DNA from: Castor canadensis
Taxonomy: Eukaryota > Chordata > Mammalia > Rodentia > Castoridae
Length of the DNA: 64,000 nt
Assembly (NCBI RefSeq): GCF_047511655.1
Contig: NC_133396.1
Location: 130,643,490 to 130,707,489, forward strand
Direction of reading: 5' to 3'
Under the pieces are notes generated by a model, which was given only the letters and a program-made list of their open reading frames with translations, was not told the DNA's origin and searched no databases. Shown piece after piece: positions 13,901 to 24,822 of this stretch. Each line of letters starts with the position of its first letter. Position 1 is the first letter of the stretch. The translations under genes were made by a program, and so were the position numbers.

Positions 13901-16900
13901 ACAGCCACAGCGCCCTCAGTGGTGGTGGACAGCTGGACCACACTGGCCTCCACCAGAGAGATGAGATTTAGAAATAAATGGCGGTGTTCGAAGCAACATT
14001 GAATCCTCACAACAGCTTCCTGGGAGGAAGTTCTATTATTTTCTCCACTTTGCAGGTGAGGATTGGCCTCAGGGATGCCCAAGGGTATGCCACCTGTAAC
14101 AGAAGAACAGCATTAACCCACGCACCCAGGAAGCCCAGAGCTCCCCCTAGGGGTGTCTGTGGGAATCACAGCTGAAGTGCAGCTTGAGCACTAGCTGAGT
14201 TGGGGGAGGAGAAGAACAAACTGGGCATGCTCTGTCACTGACTCTGAACAAAGCTCTTTCCCCCTCTGGGTCTTCTCGGTCCCCTGAGGGAGTCAGACCA
14301 GGCTATTTCCATGAGTGCCCCGAGATTAAGCCTGGTTCTGACCTTGGGGGTCCTGGGGACCTAGGCTACTGCCCCAGGGCCAGGCTAACTGCAAGATCCC
14401 TCCTCAGCTCCAACAGAGAGGGGCTGAAAGAGGTGCTGAGTCCTGGGGGAGTGTGTTTGAAGTGGGCCCTTAGACTGGAGGTCAAGTTCTCAGGGATATC
14501 CTCTTCTTGCCCCATCTCCCCACTTCCAGGAAGCACCTTTGGCAATTCCTTTACAGCCTCGTCTTCCCTCCCAAGGTGGCTTTCAAAACCCTTCTCTCAC
14601 TCCCATGAACTTTCAGCTTTTTCCTGGTGACCAGAAGATACTCCTGTCCTTGGAGTCTGCACAGGCTCCTCCGCCAGGAAGCACTCTCCTTCACCACTCT
14701 GCCTCAAGGCTCTCTCCCTAAGGCTGTCCTTCAGGCTTCTGCCCAGCCCTTCTCAGGCCCCTGTTTCATGTGGCCCTCACAGCACCCAGCACCTCAGATG
14801 GACTGTGGAATTATCCACCCGGTGAAGTAAGTCCTCGGTGAGCCTCACATGGGATGGGGGGTGAGTTACTGTGTCCCTAAGTCTGGCACTGCCTGGGGCA
14901 TGCAGCAGATTCTCCAACAACTTAAGAATGCATGGCAAGATGTGACTATCACCACTTGCTTATGTTTGCTCAGTAACAAGGCGCTTGGCCTTTGCTTGTT
15001 GTTACCCATTTTCTCTGTCCCTTGTACCTCTCTCCTGTCCCCCTAAAGACAGGAGTTGTGGCTTCTACCTCACGCCACGGTTGGAGAGAGGCTACTGCAG
15101 AGGGAGGCTCAAGCCTGACTCCAGCTTTGGTGGCTACCAGGAGTCTAGGTCACAGGCATCCTGAGGAAGGTGCCTGTCACAGAGCCACAGCCCAGCCTTG
15201 ATAGGAGGGCACCAGCCTAGAAAGACAGACTCATGTAAAATGTTGGGGGGCAGGGAGGTCTAGCCCAGCATGGCTAGATTATCAGAAGCACAGAACAAGT
15301 AGGAAGAAACCTTGAGGCTGGGCTAGGTTACAGAGATGTAAACAGTCACAGATAGGAAGGGACTTGCCAAAGTCTATCAGAGCTGAGATCCTGGTCCTGA
15401 GTTCTTGGGCTATCTGTGGTCCTGGTGCTGTAGAAGGGGTCTCCACAGAGAGAGGAGGGTCCCTGACCCGCCTTCTAACATGGTGGGTCTTCTGAGACTG
15501 GGAAGTGTTGGCTGGGAGGTGGGACCACAGGACTAACTGGGAGGTTTGGAATCTTCATCCATATTGGGCTCATTCTCCCAGGCAAACCTCCTGCTTCCTG
15601 GGGGATTTAAGATTCCCAGCAGCCTGGTGCAAAGCTGTTATCCAAGGAGTCTATTTGGATTCTAACAGCAATGAAGCACCTGCTGGTATGCAGTGCACAT
15701 GTTCCCCTCCTGTTTCCTTATTTTATTCCAACTGGCCACAAGTACAGGTATTATTTCCTGAGGGGACAGAAAAGGCAGAAGAGCTTTGGGGCAATGAATT
15801 TGCTTGCATGTGTGATGTTCCCTTCCCTGCAGCACCTCAAGGCTTCTCTCTTCCAACCCTCTTGGGCCTGGCTCAGCATCACAGTGAAGTGGCCACAGAG
15901 GCCCTCAGAGAGGTCTCCACGCCACAGCCATTACCAGGTCTGTATCTGCTCCCCGAAGCCCTGAAGGACACACTGAGCCAGGCCTTCCTTCCAGCTCCCC
16001 GACAGGGGATTGGGGCTGGAAGGGCCTCCAGCACGAGGCTCCAGAGCTGCCTCACTATCACCCACTTCCTCCATGGCGATCTCTTCATGGGCTGATAAGA
16101 TGACAGTCTGGGGCTGCTTTTCCCTCTCCCCCAGTCTGCCTGGGCTGCCACACTCACCCCCAAAGGACACCAAACCCTGCCCCTTGGGCTGCCCCATGTA
16201 GAGGTGCAATCTGCCTGGTGGGGTTTGATGGGGCCTGGAAAGGGCTTCTGTCCTCTCCCTGAATGTATCCCTTAAAGGAGGCCGACATTCCCCCTTAGGA
16301 TGTGGTGGGAAGAGGATGGTTCTCTGGATAGTACAATCATCCACTGTCACTGTGGACAGCAGAGGCTCCAGGCCCTGCTGTTTACATCTGCTCATTCAGC
16401 ACTCTTGCCCATCCAGTAGGAGGGCATCTACAGTGTTTAACTGATCTGGATACAGATTTGGAGAACAGTGTGACTTGCCCAAGGCTATATAGCAAGTGAC
16501 CAAATGGAACCGAAACCAGGTCACTTCCTGGCAAAAACTTTGAGCTGGCTATCCAGTGACCAAAGGACAAATGCCCACTCCTGCAGGTATAGTCAAGGTC
16601 TCTCCTGCTGTCCCCCCGATCCCAGCAGGACAAAGATGCTGTGGAATCCCTTTGCTCCAGCTTGCCTTCCTTCTCCATCCATGAGCAGCTTGCTCCATTT
16701 GGCAGACCCTCTCCTTCACACCAATTCCCTCACCTCTCTGGTTGCCTTGCCTGTGGTCCACGTTAGGGTCTGCCCGCAGCTCACCCTCTTCTTAATCTAC
16801 CCTCTACCCTAGGTTGACCTCATCCCCTCCCACTGTCCTGGCTAAAGGAACATGAATGCTTCTCAAATGTGTAGCTTCAACACCACTGCCCCCCAACCAG

Positions 16901-17890
16901 GCTTGTTACTCAATAGGTGTGTCTAAAATGACATCATCTCTATCCGTCTCCTCAGGGTGGGATGTTACTGTCCCTCTCAGCTGATGCCCAGTCATGAAGA
17001 CTCATCATCTTTGCCCCTGTCTCTCCCCAAAGGCCCACTCCCCACAGGCTCCTCTATCTGGAACTTTTGCCTTCACTCTAATTTTTCCTCTAAGGCTCTG
17101 CTAGGTGCTGCCTCCTCCAGGCTTCACCTCCCTTGATTCCCTAAGCCCAGTTAGTTGCTTCACTGATGCCCTCCAAGGTTTCCTGTACTTATCTACTGAG
17201 GACTGACCCAACTATCATGCAAATGTCAGGTCACTGGGTGGGGCTACTCTGTTCTCTTGACACAAAGGAAGCATTCCATAATTACTGGGTGAGGGTATTG
17301 ATAAACCGATGAGGACCATGTTTGGGAAACCCTAAGGCTTTGAGGCTGGGCAAGACATCCACAAGGGCAAAGCAAACCAGACCTTGACATTTCTGCTCCA
17401 TCTGGACTCTTAATTCTGCAGTGGCTCACTGCCATCAGTTGCATGGGCAGAACTCAGGAGATCCAAAGGGGAGGCAGTCATGACATCACCAGGCATTAGT
17501 TTAGCTCCATGTGTGTTTGTCCTCAGAAGCTGTGAAGCAGGCAGGTCAGGACCTGAGGGCCCTGGAGTACATGGGACAACAGCCAGTGCTCCGACCTTCA
17601 GCCCATCTTCTGGGCCTCCCATATGCCTCTCTCTAGGGCCTGGAGGCTGATGGCTAGGGACCAGACAGGTTCTCCAGACAAAAGCCTCATGCCCAGGTCA
17701 GGGAGGCCCTCAGGGGAGGCACTTCAGGGGCTGCTGCTCCAGACAGCCTGTCTCTCCTGCAGCATAGCAAACTGGCCCTGAATCTCCATCGCTGCCCAAG
17801 CACCTGGGTCAGTCTCTCCCTTCCTCTGTGGGGCTCTGGCCAGCACCTGCTTGGCTAGCCCCATGGCTTCTCAAAGTTTCCAGTCCAGCT
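10901..17890. other. Intergenic, GC-moderate, repeat-poor block
   Basis: Almost no interspersed repeat was recognised here. Long open frames occur on both strands (205 codons on minus at 11650-11033; 196 codons on plus at 15505-16095) but overlap rival frames and match no family I know. They are best explained by GC content. The block could hold regulatory elements or a lncRNA; nothing in it is diagnostic. Confidence 0.35.
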
Positions 17891-18350
17891 GAATGATGAT
17901 GACCACCTCATCTAACACACCAGGAATCCTGGCTGAGGCGGGCACATATCCCCCGGCAATCCCCACCCCAGCCCAGGTGCGTCTGACTCAAACCCTGTCC
18001 ACTACTTTCAGCAGACACTCACCCCTGCTCACTCAGATCTGCCTAGCCCCGAACTGATCAGAGCAGGCGCCTTCCCTCTCTTTCTTCTCATTGGTCGAGA
18101 GGAACCAGAGCCCCTCCATCACCAGGCTTCACAGCTGGAATGTACCTGGCTTCAGCTGAGGCCCAAGGCTGATAGGTGATGCAGTCCTGCACCAGAGCCC
18201 CAGACTGTGGCTGCAGATACCAGCTGCCCCTGGCATTCCTATTGCTGCTGCAGGAAGTGGCAGTTGGAGGTACTGTGAACGCTGTAGACCATAGTGTAAT
18301 GGCTGATGGAAGGTCTGGCTGAGCTCAGGGAGGCAGGGGGCAGTGAAGCC
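17891..18350 (+). pseudogene. CpG-depleted inverted copy of the 20.7-21.3 kb promoter/first-exon sequence
   Basis: Read on the plus strand this aligns with the minus strand of 21323-20745. Shared blocks include gaatgatgatgac, cctggctgag, ccccagcccaggt, tcagagcag, the CCAAT-box region (cattggtcgagag against cattggccgagag), cctggcttcag, and accagctg..cctggcattccta at 18219-18241. The hydrophobic frame is damaged (LAFLLLLQEVAVGG) and meets a stop soon after. Most CpGs of the other copy are TpG/CpA or changed here, as expected of a methylated, inactive duplicate. Upstream-of-exon sequence is shared, so duplication was at DNA level rather than by retroposition of a spliced mRNA. Confidence 0.6.
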
Positions 18351-18499
18351 ATTTCAAGCTCAGTCAGCTCCAGCTGCGGGTCCTCCAGGTCACAATTCTG
18401 AACTCAACAAAGTAGGATGTCTCTTTTCTACTTAAGCAATGTCCTGTACAATGTCCTGCATTGCTTATTATTTTCAGTTACAACAGACACGCCACATTC

Positions 18500-18890
18500 T
18501 CCTGTCAGCTGCTATGGGACGCATTTTATGAACTTCTAATTCCCATAATTGAAAGGAATAGCATTCTGTGCCCATTTTACTGACAAGAAGTCGAGTCTCA
18601 GAGAGGTTAACTAATTTGCTTAATATCATACAGCTGAGTTGTGTCATCTGTCTGACTGCTTATAATTTAGTTACTACCCCATTTATTATTTATTAAATAT
18701 CTGAGTATCTGTTGTGTGCCAGACACTATTTTTTGGCTTGGGAATACAGCAATGAATATTAAAGACAAAAAAATATGTCCTCATGGAACATTCATTTTCC
18801 CTGGTGGAAACAGAAGACAAATCAATAAAATAATTATGTCATATAGTGATGAATGCTTTGGAGGAAGATAAACCAAGGAGAGTGAGGAGA
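18500..18890. repeat. MIR/L2-type relics
   Basis: Contains cattttactgacaagaagtc and gagaggttaactaatttgct, typical of MIR, followed by tctgttgtgtgccagacact and gggaatacagcaatgaatat, typical of a common ancient mammalian repeat. The related stretch at 51.65-51.79 kb has the same wording. Confidence 0.55.
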
Positions 18891-18897
18891 GATGGCT

Positions 18898-18933
<36 letters not shown>
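18898..18933 (+). repeat. (GT)n microsatellite
   Basis: Uninterrupted GT dinucleotides for about 34 bases. Confidence 0.97.
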
Positions 18934-18959
18934 GCCATTTTAGGTACGCAGCCTCCTGG

Positions 18960-18986
18960 AGGTCAGTACTGTTTGAGTACTGACCT
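18960..18986. repeat. Perfect 11-bp inverted repeat with 5-base loop
   Basis: Arms aggtcagtact and agtactgacct flank gtttg, just beyond the (GT)n tract. Seen directly; function unknown. Confidence 0.85.
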
Positions 18987-20311
18987 AAGGGGGGTGGAAA
19001 GGAGCCTTGCAGGTATCTGGAAAGCAGTGTTACACACAGCAGACTAGTATGGCTGGAACAAAGGGAATCAGAGCCAGTAGCTGGCTTGGAGCCTGGAACG
19101 GCCTCATTAGAGGGTAAAGAAAGGCATCAATTCTTCGAAATTCCTGGAGGTTTGTCCTACTATGAGTGGACTGGAACCAAGCTTCTCCTGATCTGTAACG
19201 TCAATGCATTGATCCATCCATGGCAATTGGCAGGTAAGGGAGGGCTTGTTCAATCTTATTCAAGGAGAACACTGAGGCTCAGAGAGATTAGACAACTTGC
19301 TCAGCCATTAAGCAGTGTTGGTGGGAGGACAAGGGTAAAAACTCAGGACTTTGTTCTCTGAGAACTGAGTTCCTTCTTATTTTTGGATCCCTTTAACCAT
19401 TTTCATTCCATGAAGTCTCTGGCTTCCGGGTGGCCCCTTGCCAGGAGCAAACAGTGAATTCTCCCACATTCCTTGGCCTCTATGGGGCTTGGATTAGTGC
19501 GGGACAAGACAGAGATGGGGTTCGTCCTCCTTCTTATTCGTAGTGATAATAAGCTGGTCTGCACCCAGAAACCCTGTCCTGCCCAACCGGTGCTCCCCTT
19601 TTTGGAGAAAGTCTTAGAGATGACCCTATGGACCTCAGGAAAAGGTGCCACAGCCAAATGCCAGGGTAGCATGGAGGGAGGCCCTAAGGGGAAGGGAGCC
19701 TCAGGGGCCAAAAAGGAAGTGAGGGCCATGGAGGCCAGAAGCCACAGAGCTGACAGTCAGAATGCACTGGGTGTCACTGGCACTGCAGGGGCTGCTAGCT
19801 AGCCAGTGTCTTTTAAGAGTAGGAGGGCAGAGTCTGGACTGAGAAGAGATGTTAGTGAGGTCACTGTTGTCTGCACTGACATCCATAGGGGGCTTGCCAG
19901 GACCCTTGAGCAGGCTCTAGGACCCAGGTTCTGGGACCCACACTCTGCCACCTAAATGAGTGGTGGGGGCAAGACCTTTCCTGTCTCTGATCCTACTCTG
20001 TAAAATCAGTGATGGACTGGTAAAGGAGGGTGTTCCTAAGTGATGGTTTGGCCCTTTCAGAATCAGCTGGGGGAGAGGGGTAGTCCTATAAAAATTAGAT
20101 TCTCTAGTCTCACTCCTGAGCTAGTAAATGTTTTCCAGAGGACTGCTGTTATTATCAATATTATATTAGTGTTACGCATCCACAGAAATATTGACCTGCA
20201 TCAAACCTTGGAACTACTGCTCCATGGTGTCCCCAGTCCTCCCCCAGGACTAGCTACAATTTTTTCATGTCCAGTGCAAAATGAAAATATGGGGCCCCTT
20301 TCTGTTCAAAG
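18987..20311. other. Intergenic, nothing recognised
   Basis: Mixed unique sequence between the hairpin and a composite SINE. A 108/109-codon pair of overlapping open frames on opposite strands near 19.4-19.8 kb has no family match and is taken as chance. Confidence 0.35.
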
Positions 20312-20325
20312 GAATTTGAAGATGG

Positions 20326-20652
20326 TGGGCAGGTGTGGTGGCTCACACCTGTAATCCTAGCTACTCAGAAGGCAGAGATTGGGAGGAATATGGTTCAAGG
20401 CCAGCCCCAGCAAACAGTTCACCAAGACCCCATCTCAAGCAATAAAAAGCTGGGTGTAGTGGTGTGTGCCTGTCATTGCAGCATAAATGGGAGAATCACC
20501 ATCCAGGCCAGCCTGAGCACAAAGTGAAACCCTATCTCAAAAATAACTGAAGCAAAAGGGCTGGGGCATGGTTCAAGTGGTAGGGCACCTGCCTAGCAAG
20601 CCTGAGGCCCTGAGTTCAAACCCCAGTGCCACCAAAAGAAAAAAAAAAAGAA
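20326..20652 (+). mobile_element. Composite rodent SINE (B1/7SL-like part plus tRNA-like tail)
   Basis: The element starts with a B1/7SL-like part (ggctcacacctgtaatccta), continues through a second related segment, and ends with a tRNA-like unit (caagtggtagggcacctgcc, ccctgagttcaaaccccagt) and an A-rich tail. It is flanked by a 14-bp target-site duplication with one mismatch (gaatttgaagatgg at 20312-20325; gaatctgaagatgg at 20653-20666), so the whole composite moved as one unit. Confidence 0.85.
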
Positions 20653-20744
20653 GAATCTGAAGATGGCAACAACAGCAGAGTATTAGACCAAGTACAGGCC
20701 TTTCTAAACCTAGGCGCGTGTTCTCATTCCCCTACCTGGGGCAA

Positions 20745-21323
20745 GGCACCCTTCACCACCTTCTGCCTTCCTGCTCCCTGATCTCGGCCACACTTTCCGT
20801 CAGCCGCTGCCCCATGGCCCCCAGTGCCCACAACGCCTCCAGCTGCCACCGCCAGGAGCAGCAGTAGGAATGCCAGGAGCAGCTGGTGTCTGTGGCCACA
20901 GTCCGGGTCCTGGAGCTGGACTGCAGCTAGGAGTCCGCTGTGACCGAACCGCACCAGGAGAGGCCGCGACCACCGGTCATCCTAGGGCAGCGCCACGCTG
21001 AGCACCCGCAGGACCCCGCGCAAAGTGCGCGAGCCTCTGCTGAAGCCAGGCGAGCCCCAGCTGTGCCGCGTGGGAAGGAGGGGCGAGCAACGTCAGAGCA
21101 ACCGGCTCTGGTTGGCTGCTGAAGTTCTCTCTCGGCCAATGAGAGGGAAGGTTGGGGCTGCTCTGACCAGGTGGGGGCGGAGGGGCGCTGGGCCGGGAGG
21201 GGCGAGCGTGGGCGGCACGCGGTGGGCGGGGCGTGAGGCGGATGAACCTGGGCTGGGGAGGACTCGCCAGTCTCAGCCAGGGCTCCTGGGGGTGTCCGAT
21301 GGGAATAGAGTCGTCATCATTCC
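20745..21323 (-). promoter_or_regulatory. CpG island: candidate promoter and first exon (minus strand) of an unrecognised transcript
   Basis: The segment is strongly CpG-rich compared with its AT-rich surroundings. It holds GC boxes (gggggcgg near 21173, gggcggggc at 21224-21232) and an inverted CCAAT motif (ccaat at 21136-21140). On the minus strand an open frame from 20954 to 20724 encodes a hydrophobic run (HQLLLAFLLLLLAVAAGG) suited to a signal anchor. The frame runs over a good donor (cccag/gtaggg, GT at 20745-20744) and stops shortly after. I do not recognise the protein. Seen: island, motifs, donor. Inferred: promoter activity. It is an inverted paralogue of 17.89-18.35 kb. It could be a lncRNA promoter or a relocated first exon. 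Confidence 0.55.
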
Positions 21324-21649
21324 TTTACTGTCTTTCACACAGTGTATGATCCCCAATAAAGCCATATTCTCTTTTTATAACTCAAGGCAGCTGGAGAACT
21401 TTCTTTTTTCCCGGGCAGGGTCGTTGCACTTCTGAAATTAAGTACAAGGAAAGGGCAAAGCAATACAGCTTAAAACATAGATATGTGAAACATCTCATTT
21501 AGTAGCCTTAAGTAGGAACAGAAAGCACACAATTCAGTTGAATAAATCTGTAATGTTTGTAACCTAAATTAATGCATACAACGACCTCTTATCTACTGTG
21601 TATTACAGATCAAAATCAATTGAGTGGAAGAGAGAGGGAGAAAGGAGAA

Positions 21650-22106
21650 GAATGGAGTTCAACTGTTTTGTGCAATAGCTTAATAAATATATAAAATATG
21701 TCATACTTACAAGAGTGAATTAAAAAGTATTTTTGTTTAAAAAAGATAATAAACGTCAAACTACTGCTATCCAAATCAAGAAACAGACCATTGCCAGTTC
21801 CTTAAAGACCTCCGTTAGTTCCTCCCCAACCTATCCTCTTCCTCCGCCCCCTTCAAGGAACCACTCTTGAATTTGTCAGTGTTGTGAATTACAATTTTCC
21901 AGTATTAACCCATTTTGCAACCCTGGTATACATCCGTCTTGGTCATGATGTATGAACATTTTTCCTCCTTGCAAAATTCTTAGCAAATATTTGTGAAAGG
22001 AATCTAGTGTCAATGTTACTTAGATTATTAGCTTGTAAATTTCCTTTTGTGTACTGTTTTTGTTCTAGTATCAGAGTTAGGCTAGTTTCATTTAATAAAC
22101 TGCAGG
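21650..22106 (-). mobile_element. Old L1 relic, antisense
   Basis: Plus-strand wording such as caaccctggtatacatccgt, aattcttagcaaatatttgt and ctagtatcagagttaggcta is the complement of decayed L1 ORF2. It breaks off where the LTR-like element at 22107 begins and resumes after it. Confidence 0.5.
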
Positions 22107-22490
22107 GCATATTAGTCAGCTTGGGCTGCCATAGCGAAATACCATAGACTTGGGGTGGTGTAAACAACCGAAATTTATTTCCCATCGAGGCTGTGACTCC
22201 AACATCAAGGTTCTGGCGTTCTTGGTGAGGGTTCTCTTCCAGGTTTGAAGGTGGCTGCCTTGTTGCTGTGTGCTCACCTGGTTCTTCCTCCTTGTGTGCA
22301 CATGGGGAGAGAGGGGGCAAGCGCTCTGGTGTTTCTTCATATAAGGACACTTGTCCATCATGAGGGGTACGCCTTCATGACCTTAGCTCACCCTAATTTC
22401 CTCACAATGGCCCCATCTCTAAATATTACCAAATATTGCCAGAATGGCAACATAATATGTTGAGGGGACACTGTCCTTAAGAGGGGATAA
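22107..22490 (+). mobile_element. MaLR (MLT1-like) LTR relic
   Basis: Begins near attagtcagcttgggctgcc, then aacaaccgaaatttatttcc, ccttgttgctgtgtgctcac and tataaggacac, the wording of MLT1-type LTRs of non-autonomous ERVL-MaLR elements. It is old and lacks any internal coding part. Confidence 0.6.
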
Positions 22491-22505
22491 CAGGGAATGC
22501 TCCCT

Positions 22506-22930
22506 TCTTTCTCTATCCTCCTGGAGACATTTTGGAAGAATTTTTAACCTATCACACTTCTGGACTGTGTTTTCTTTGTATGAGAAAACTTAAATTACCA
22601 GTTGAATTTATCATGAGATCATTTAGGTTTTCTATCTCTTCTTGAGTTGGTTTAGGTAAATTATTTTTCCCTAGGAATTTACACATTTCACCAAAATTTT
22701 CAAATGTATTAATGTACAGTTTTAAATAGTATTTTTGCCTCTGCTGAATCTGCAATGTATTCTCATTTTCATTCTTAATAATGTTTACTTTTTGACATTC
22801 CCCTTGATTATCACAACAGACGTTCGATAGCCATTTCAAAAAATAATATTTGAATTTGATTCACCTCTCTTTAATGTATTTTTAATTCATTAATTTCTGA
22901 CCTTAATTATTTTCTTCTGAGTTTTTAAAT
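22506..22930 (-). mobile_element. Old L1 relic, antisense, continuation
   Basis: gaattttaacctatcacac-like wording followed by ttaggttttctatctcttct, taggaatttacacatttcac and gtacagttttaaatagtatt corresponds to complement of L1 ORF2. Together with 21.65-22.1 kb it suggests one L1 split by the MLT1-like insertion. Confidence 0.55.
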
Positions 22931-23209
22931 TTTAGTTTGCTTTTTTTTTTTTTTTGGTTTTGTGGTTAATTGCTATAACTACCTCCAAATCTCAGAAGCA
23001 CAGTATAGTTAAGATTTATTTCGCTCATCACAGTTCAAGTAGATTGGCATGGGAGACCTCATGAGTTCTTTTTCTCAGTTGGCTCTACCATCCTCTGGAC
23101 TGCAGAGTCCTACAAAGGATTCTTTTGTAGATGACAGAAGAGAGAGAGTAGATGTTTCCACAGGAAGCTTTAGGTATCAGACCTGCAGATCATTCACATT
23201 ATTTCTGTC

Positions 23210-23301
23210 TTTTTTTTTTTTTTTTGGTGGTGCTGGGGTTTGAACTCAGGGTTGATGCTTGCTAGGCAGGTGCTCTACCACTTGAGCCACTCCACCAGCC
23301 C
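23210..23301 (-). mobile_element. tRNA-like SINE, minus strand
   Basis: A T-tract followed by ggtgctggggtttgaactca and taccacttgagccactccac is the complement of the lineage's short tRNA-like SINE. It is flanked by an approximate 9-bp duplication (atttctgtc / acttctgtc). Confidence 0.8.
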
Positions 23302-23439
23302 ACTTCTGTCCATTTTCCTTTGGCCAGAATTCAGTCACATGATCATACCTAACTCTGGGAGACTGGGAACTTATTTGTCACATAGGTCCTTTGCTCATCA
23401 TGTGAGTGTTCAGCTTTTTTCTTCTTTTTCAGAGTGAGC

Positions 23440-24700
23440 CTCTCAGCTATAAATTTTCTACTACATTTGATTTTCCCTGGATTCTATAATTTTTGATACA
23501 TAGTTTCAAAAATTATTACTCAGTTCCAAATATTTTCTTTTTTTCCTTGAGTAATAGTTTGAAGGTATGTTTCACATTTTCTACATATACACTTTATTTC
23601 TACATATCTTTCATTACTGATTTCCAATCATGATCAAACAATGGGATCTACATGGTACTAATCGTTTGAAAGATTTCAGGCTGCCTTTATGATCTAGTAC
23701 CTGGCAATTTTCATACATGATTCATGTGTGCTTCGAAAGAATCCTATTTTCCAATTTGTGGGCACAGTGGTCTGTTATGTATCAATTAGCTCAGGTTCAT
23801 TAGTTGCACTGTTTACATTTTCTACTTATTACTTTTTTGCATACTTAAAATATGTTAGTGAGCCTTTCATTGCTTTGACAAAATATCTAACATAAAAAAA
23901 ACTTTAAGGGAAGCTTAAAGTGTGACTTTCAGTACAGGCAGTAGAGCACTGCCTCGCAAGCATGAAGCCCTGAGTTCAAGCCCCAGTACCACTGTGTAAG
24001 GGGAGAATGATTTATTTCAGTCCATGGCTGACTGGTCCTGTGGCTGTGGAACGAACTTCACTGCAGGGAGCAGTGGTGGAATGAGGCAGCGCACTTTACA
24101 ACGCACAGGAATCAGAGAGAGACACAGGAGGGCACCAGACAAGACACAGTCCCAAGGAAACGCTCCCAGTGACCTACTTCTGAGGTAGAACCCACCAAAA
24201 TTTGTCAGCACCTCCTCAAATAGTGCCACCAGCTGAGGACCTACTTAAACATAGTCATATTCAAACCATAACAATATATTAACTGCTGAGAAAGGAGAGG
24301 TGGAGGAGCACAAAGCTTATTTGTTCATTTCCCTTATAGTTTCTGCCAAGTTCTGCTTTAGACATTTTGGGGCTATGTTTTAAAATATACTTGGGGAGCT
24401 GTATTTTTAAGTGTATGTCAGTTGAGAACTGTATTTTTCTGGTGAGATCTTTAACTGCTGGTAATGATCGCACTTATCTCAAGTAACAATATTTGCTTTC
24501 AATATTATTTTGTCTGATATCAATGTAGTTATATCAGATTTTTAAAAATTTTAGGTCTGCATTTACTTGAAATATCTTTTCTATCCCTTAACTTTCTATG
24601 TTTCTGGATCTCTGCATTTGTGTGCCTTGTGTTTATGCTTTTATTAATAGGATATAACTTCAAAAAAAAATCTGATTATTTTCTTCTAACCAGAAAATTT
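23440..24700 (-). mobile_element. Decayed L1/LTR mosaic with one SINE insertion
   Basis: Parts at 23.45-23.85 and 24.28-24.70 kb read as complement of old L1 ORF2/3' sequence (gtgggcacagtggtctgtta, tatgtttctggatctctgca). The part at 23.85-24.27 kb resembles a rodent MaLR-type LTR (cattgctttgacaaaatatc, ccagtgacctacttctgag). A short tRNA-like SINE is inserted at 23926-23998. No open frame is retained. Confidence 0.4.
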
Positions 24701-24737
24701 GACTTATATCTATTGTGATTACTGGTGCATTTTTAGT

Positions 24738-24822
24738 TGGCAGCATGACTCAAGTGGTAGAGTACCTGCCTAGCAAGCATAAGGCCCTGAGTTCAAACCC
24801 CAGTGCCACCACAAAAAAAGTG
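24738..24822 (+). mobile_element. tRNA-like SINE
   Basis: Contains gactcaagtggtagagtacc and ccctgagttcaaaccccagt followed by a short A tail. Confidence 0.85.

Noticed and set aside
15505-16095. 196-codon plus-strand open frame
   Set aside because: No recognisable domain, no conserved motif, and overlapping open frames on the other strand; most likely chance.
1-20000. Search for PKP1 exons, expected downstream of IGFN1 by human synteny
   Set aside because: No armadillo-repeat or PKP1 N-terminal sequence recognised on the minus strand; PKP1 probably lies beyond the left edge.
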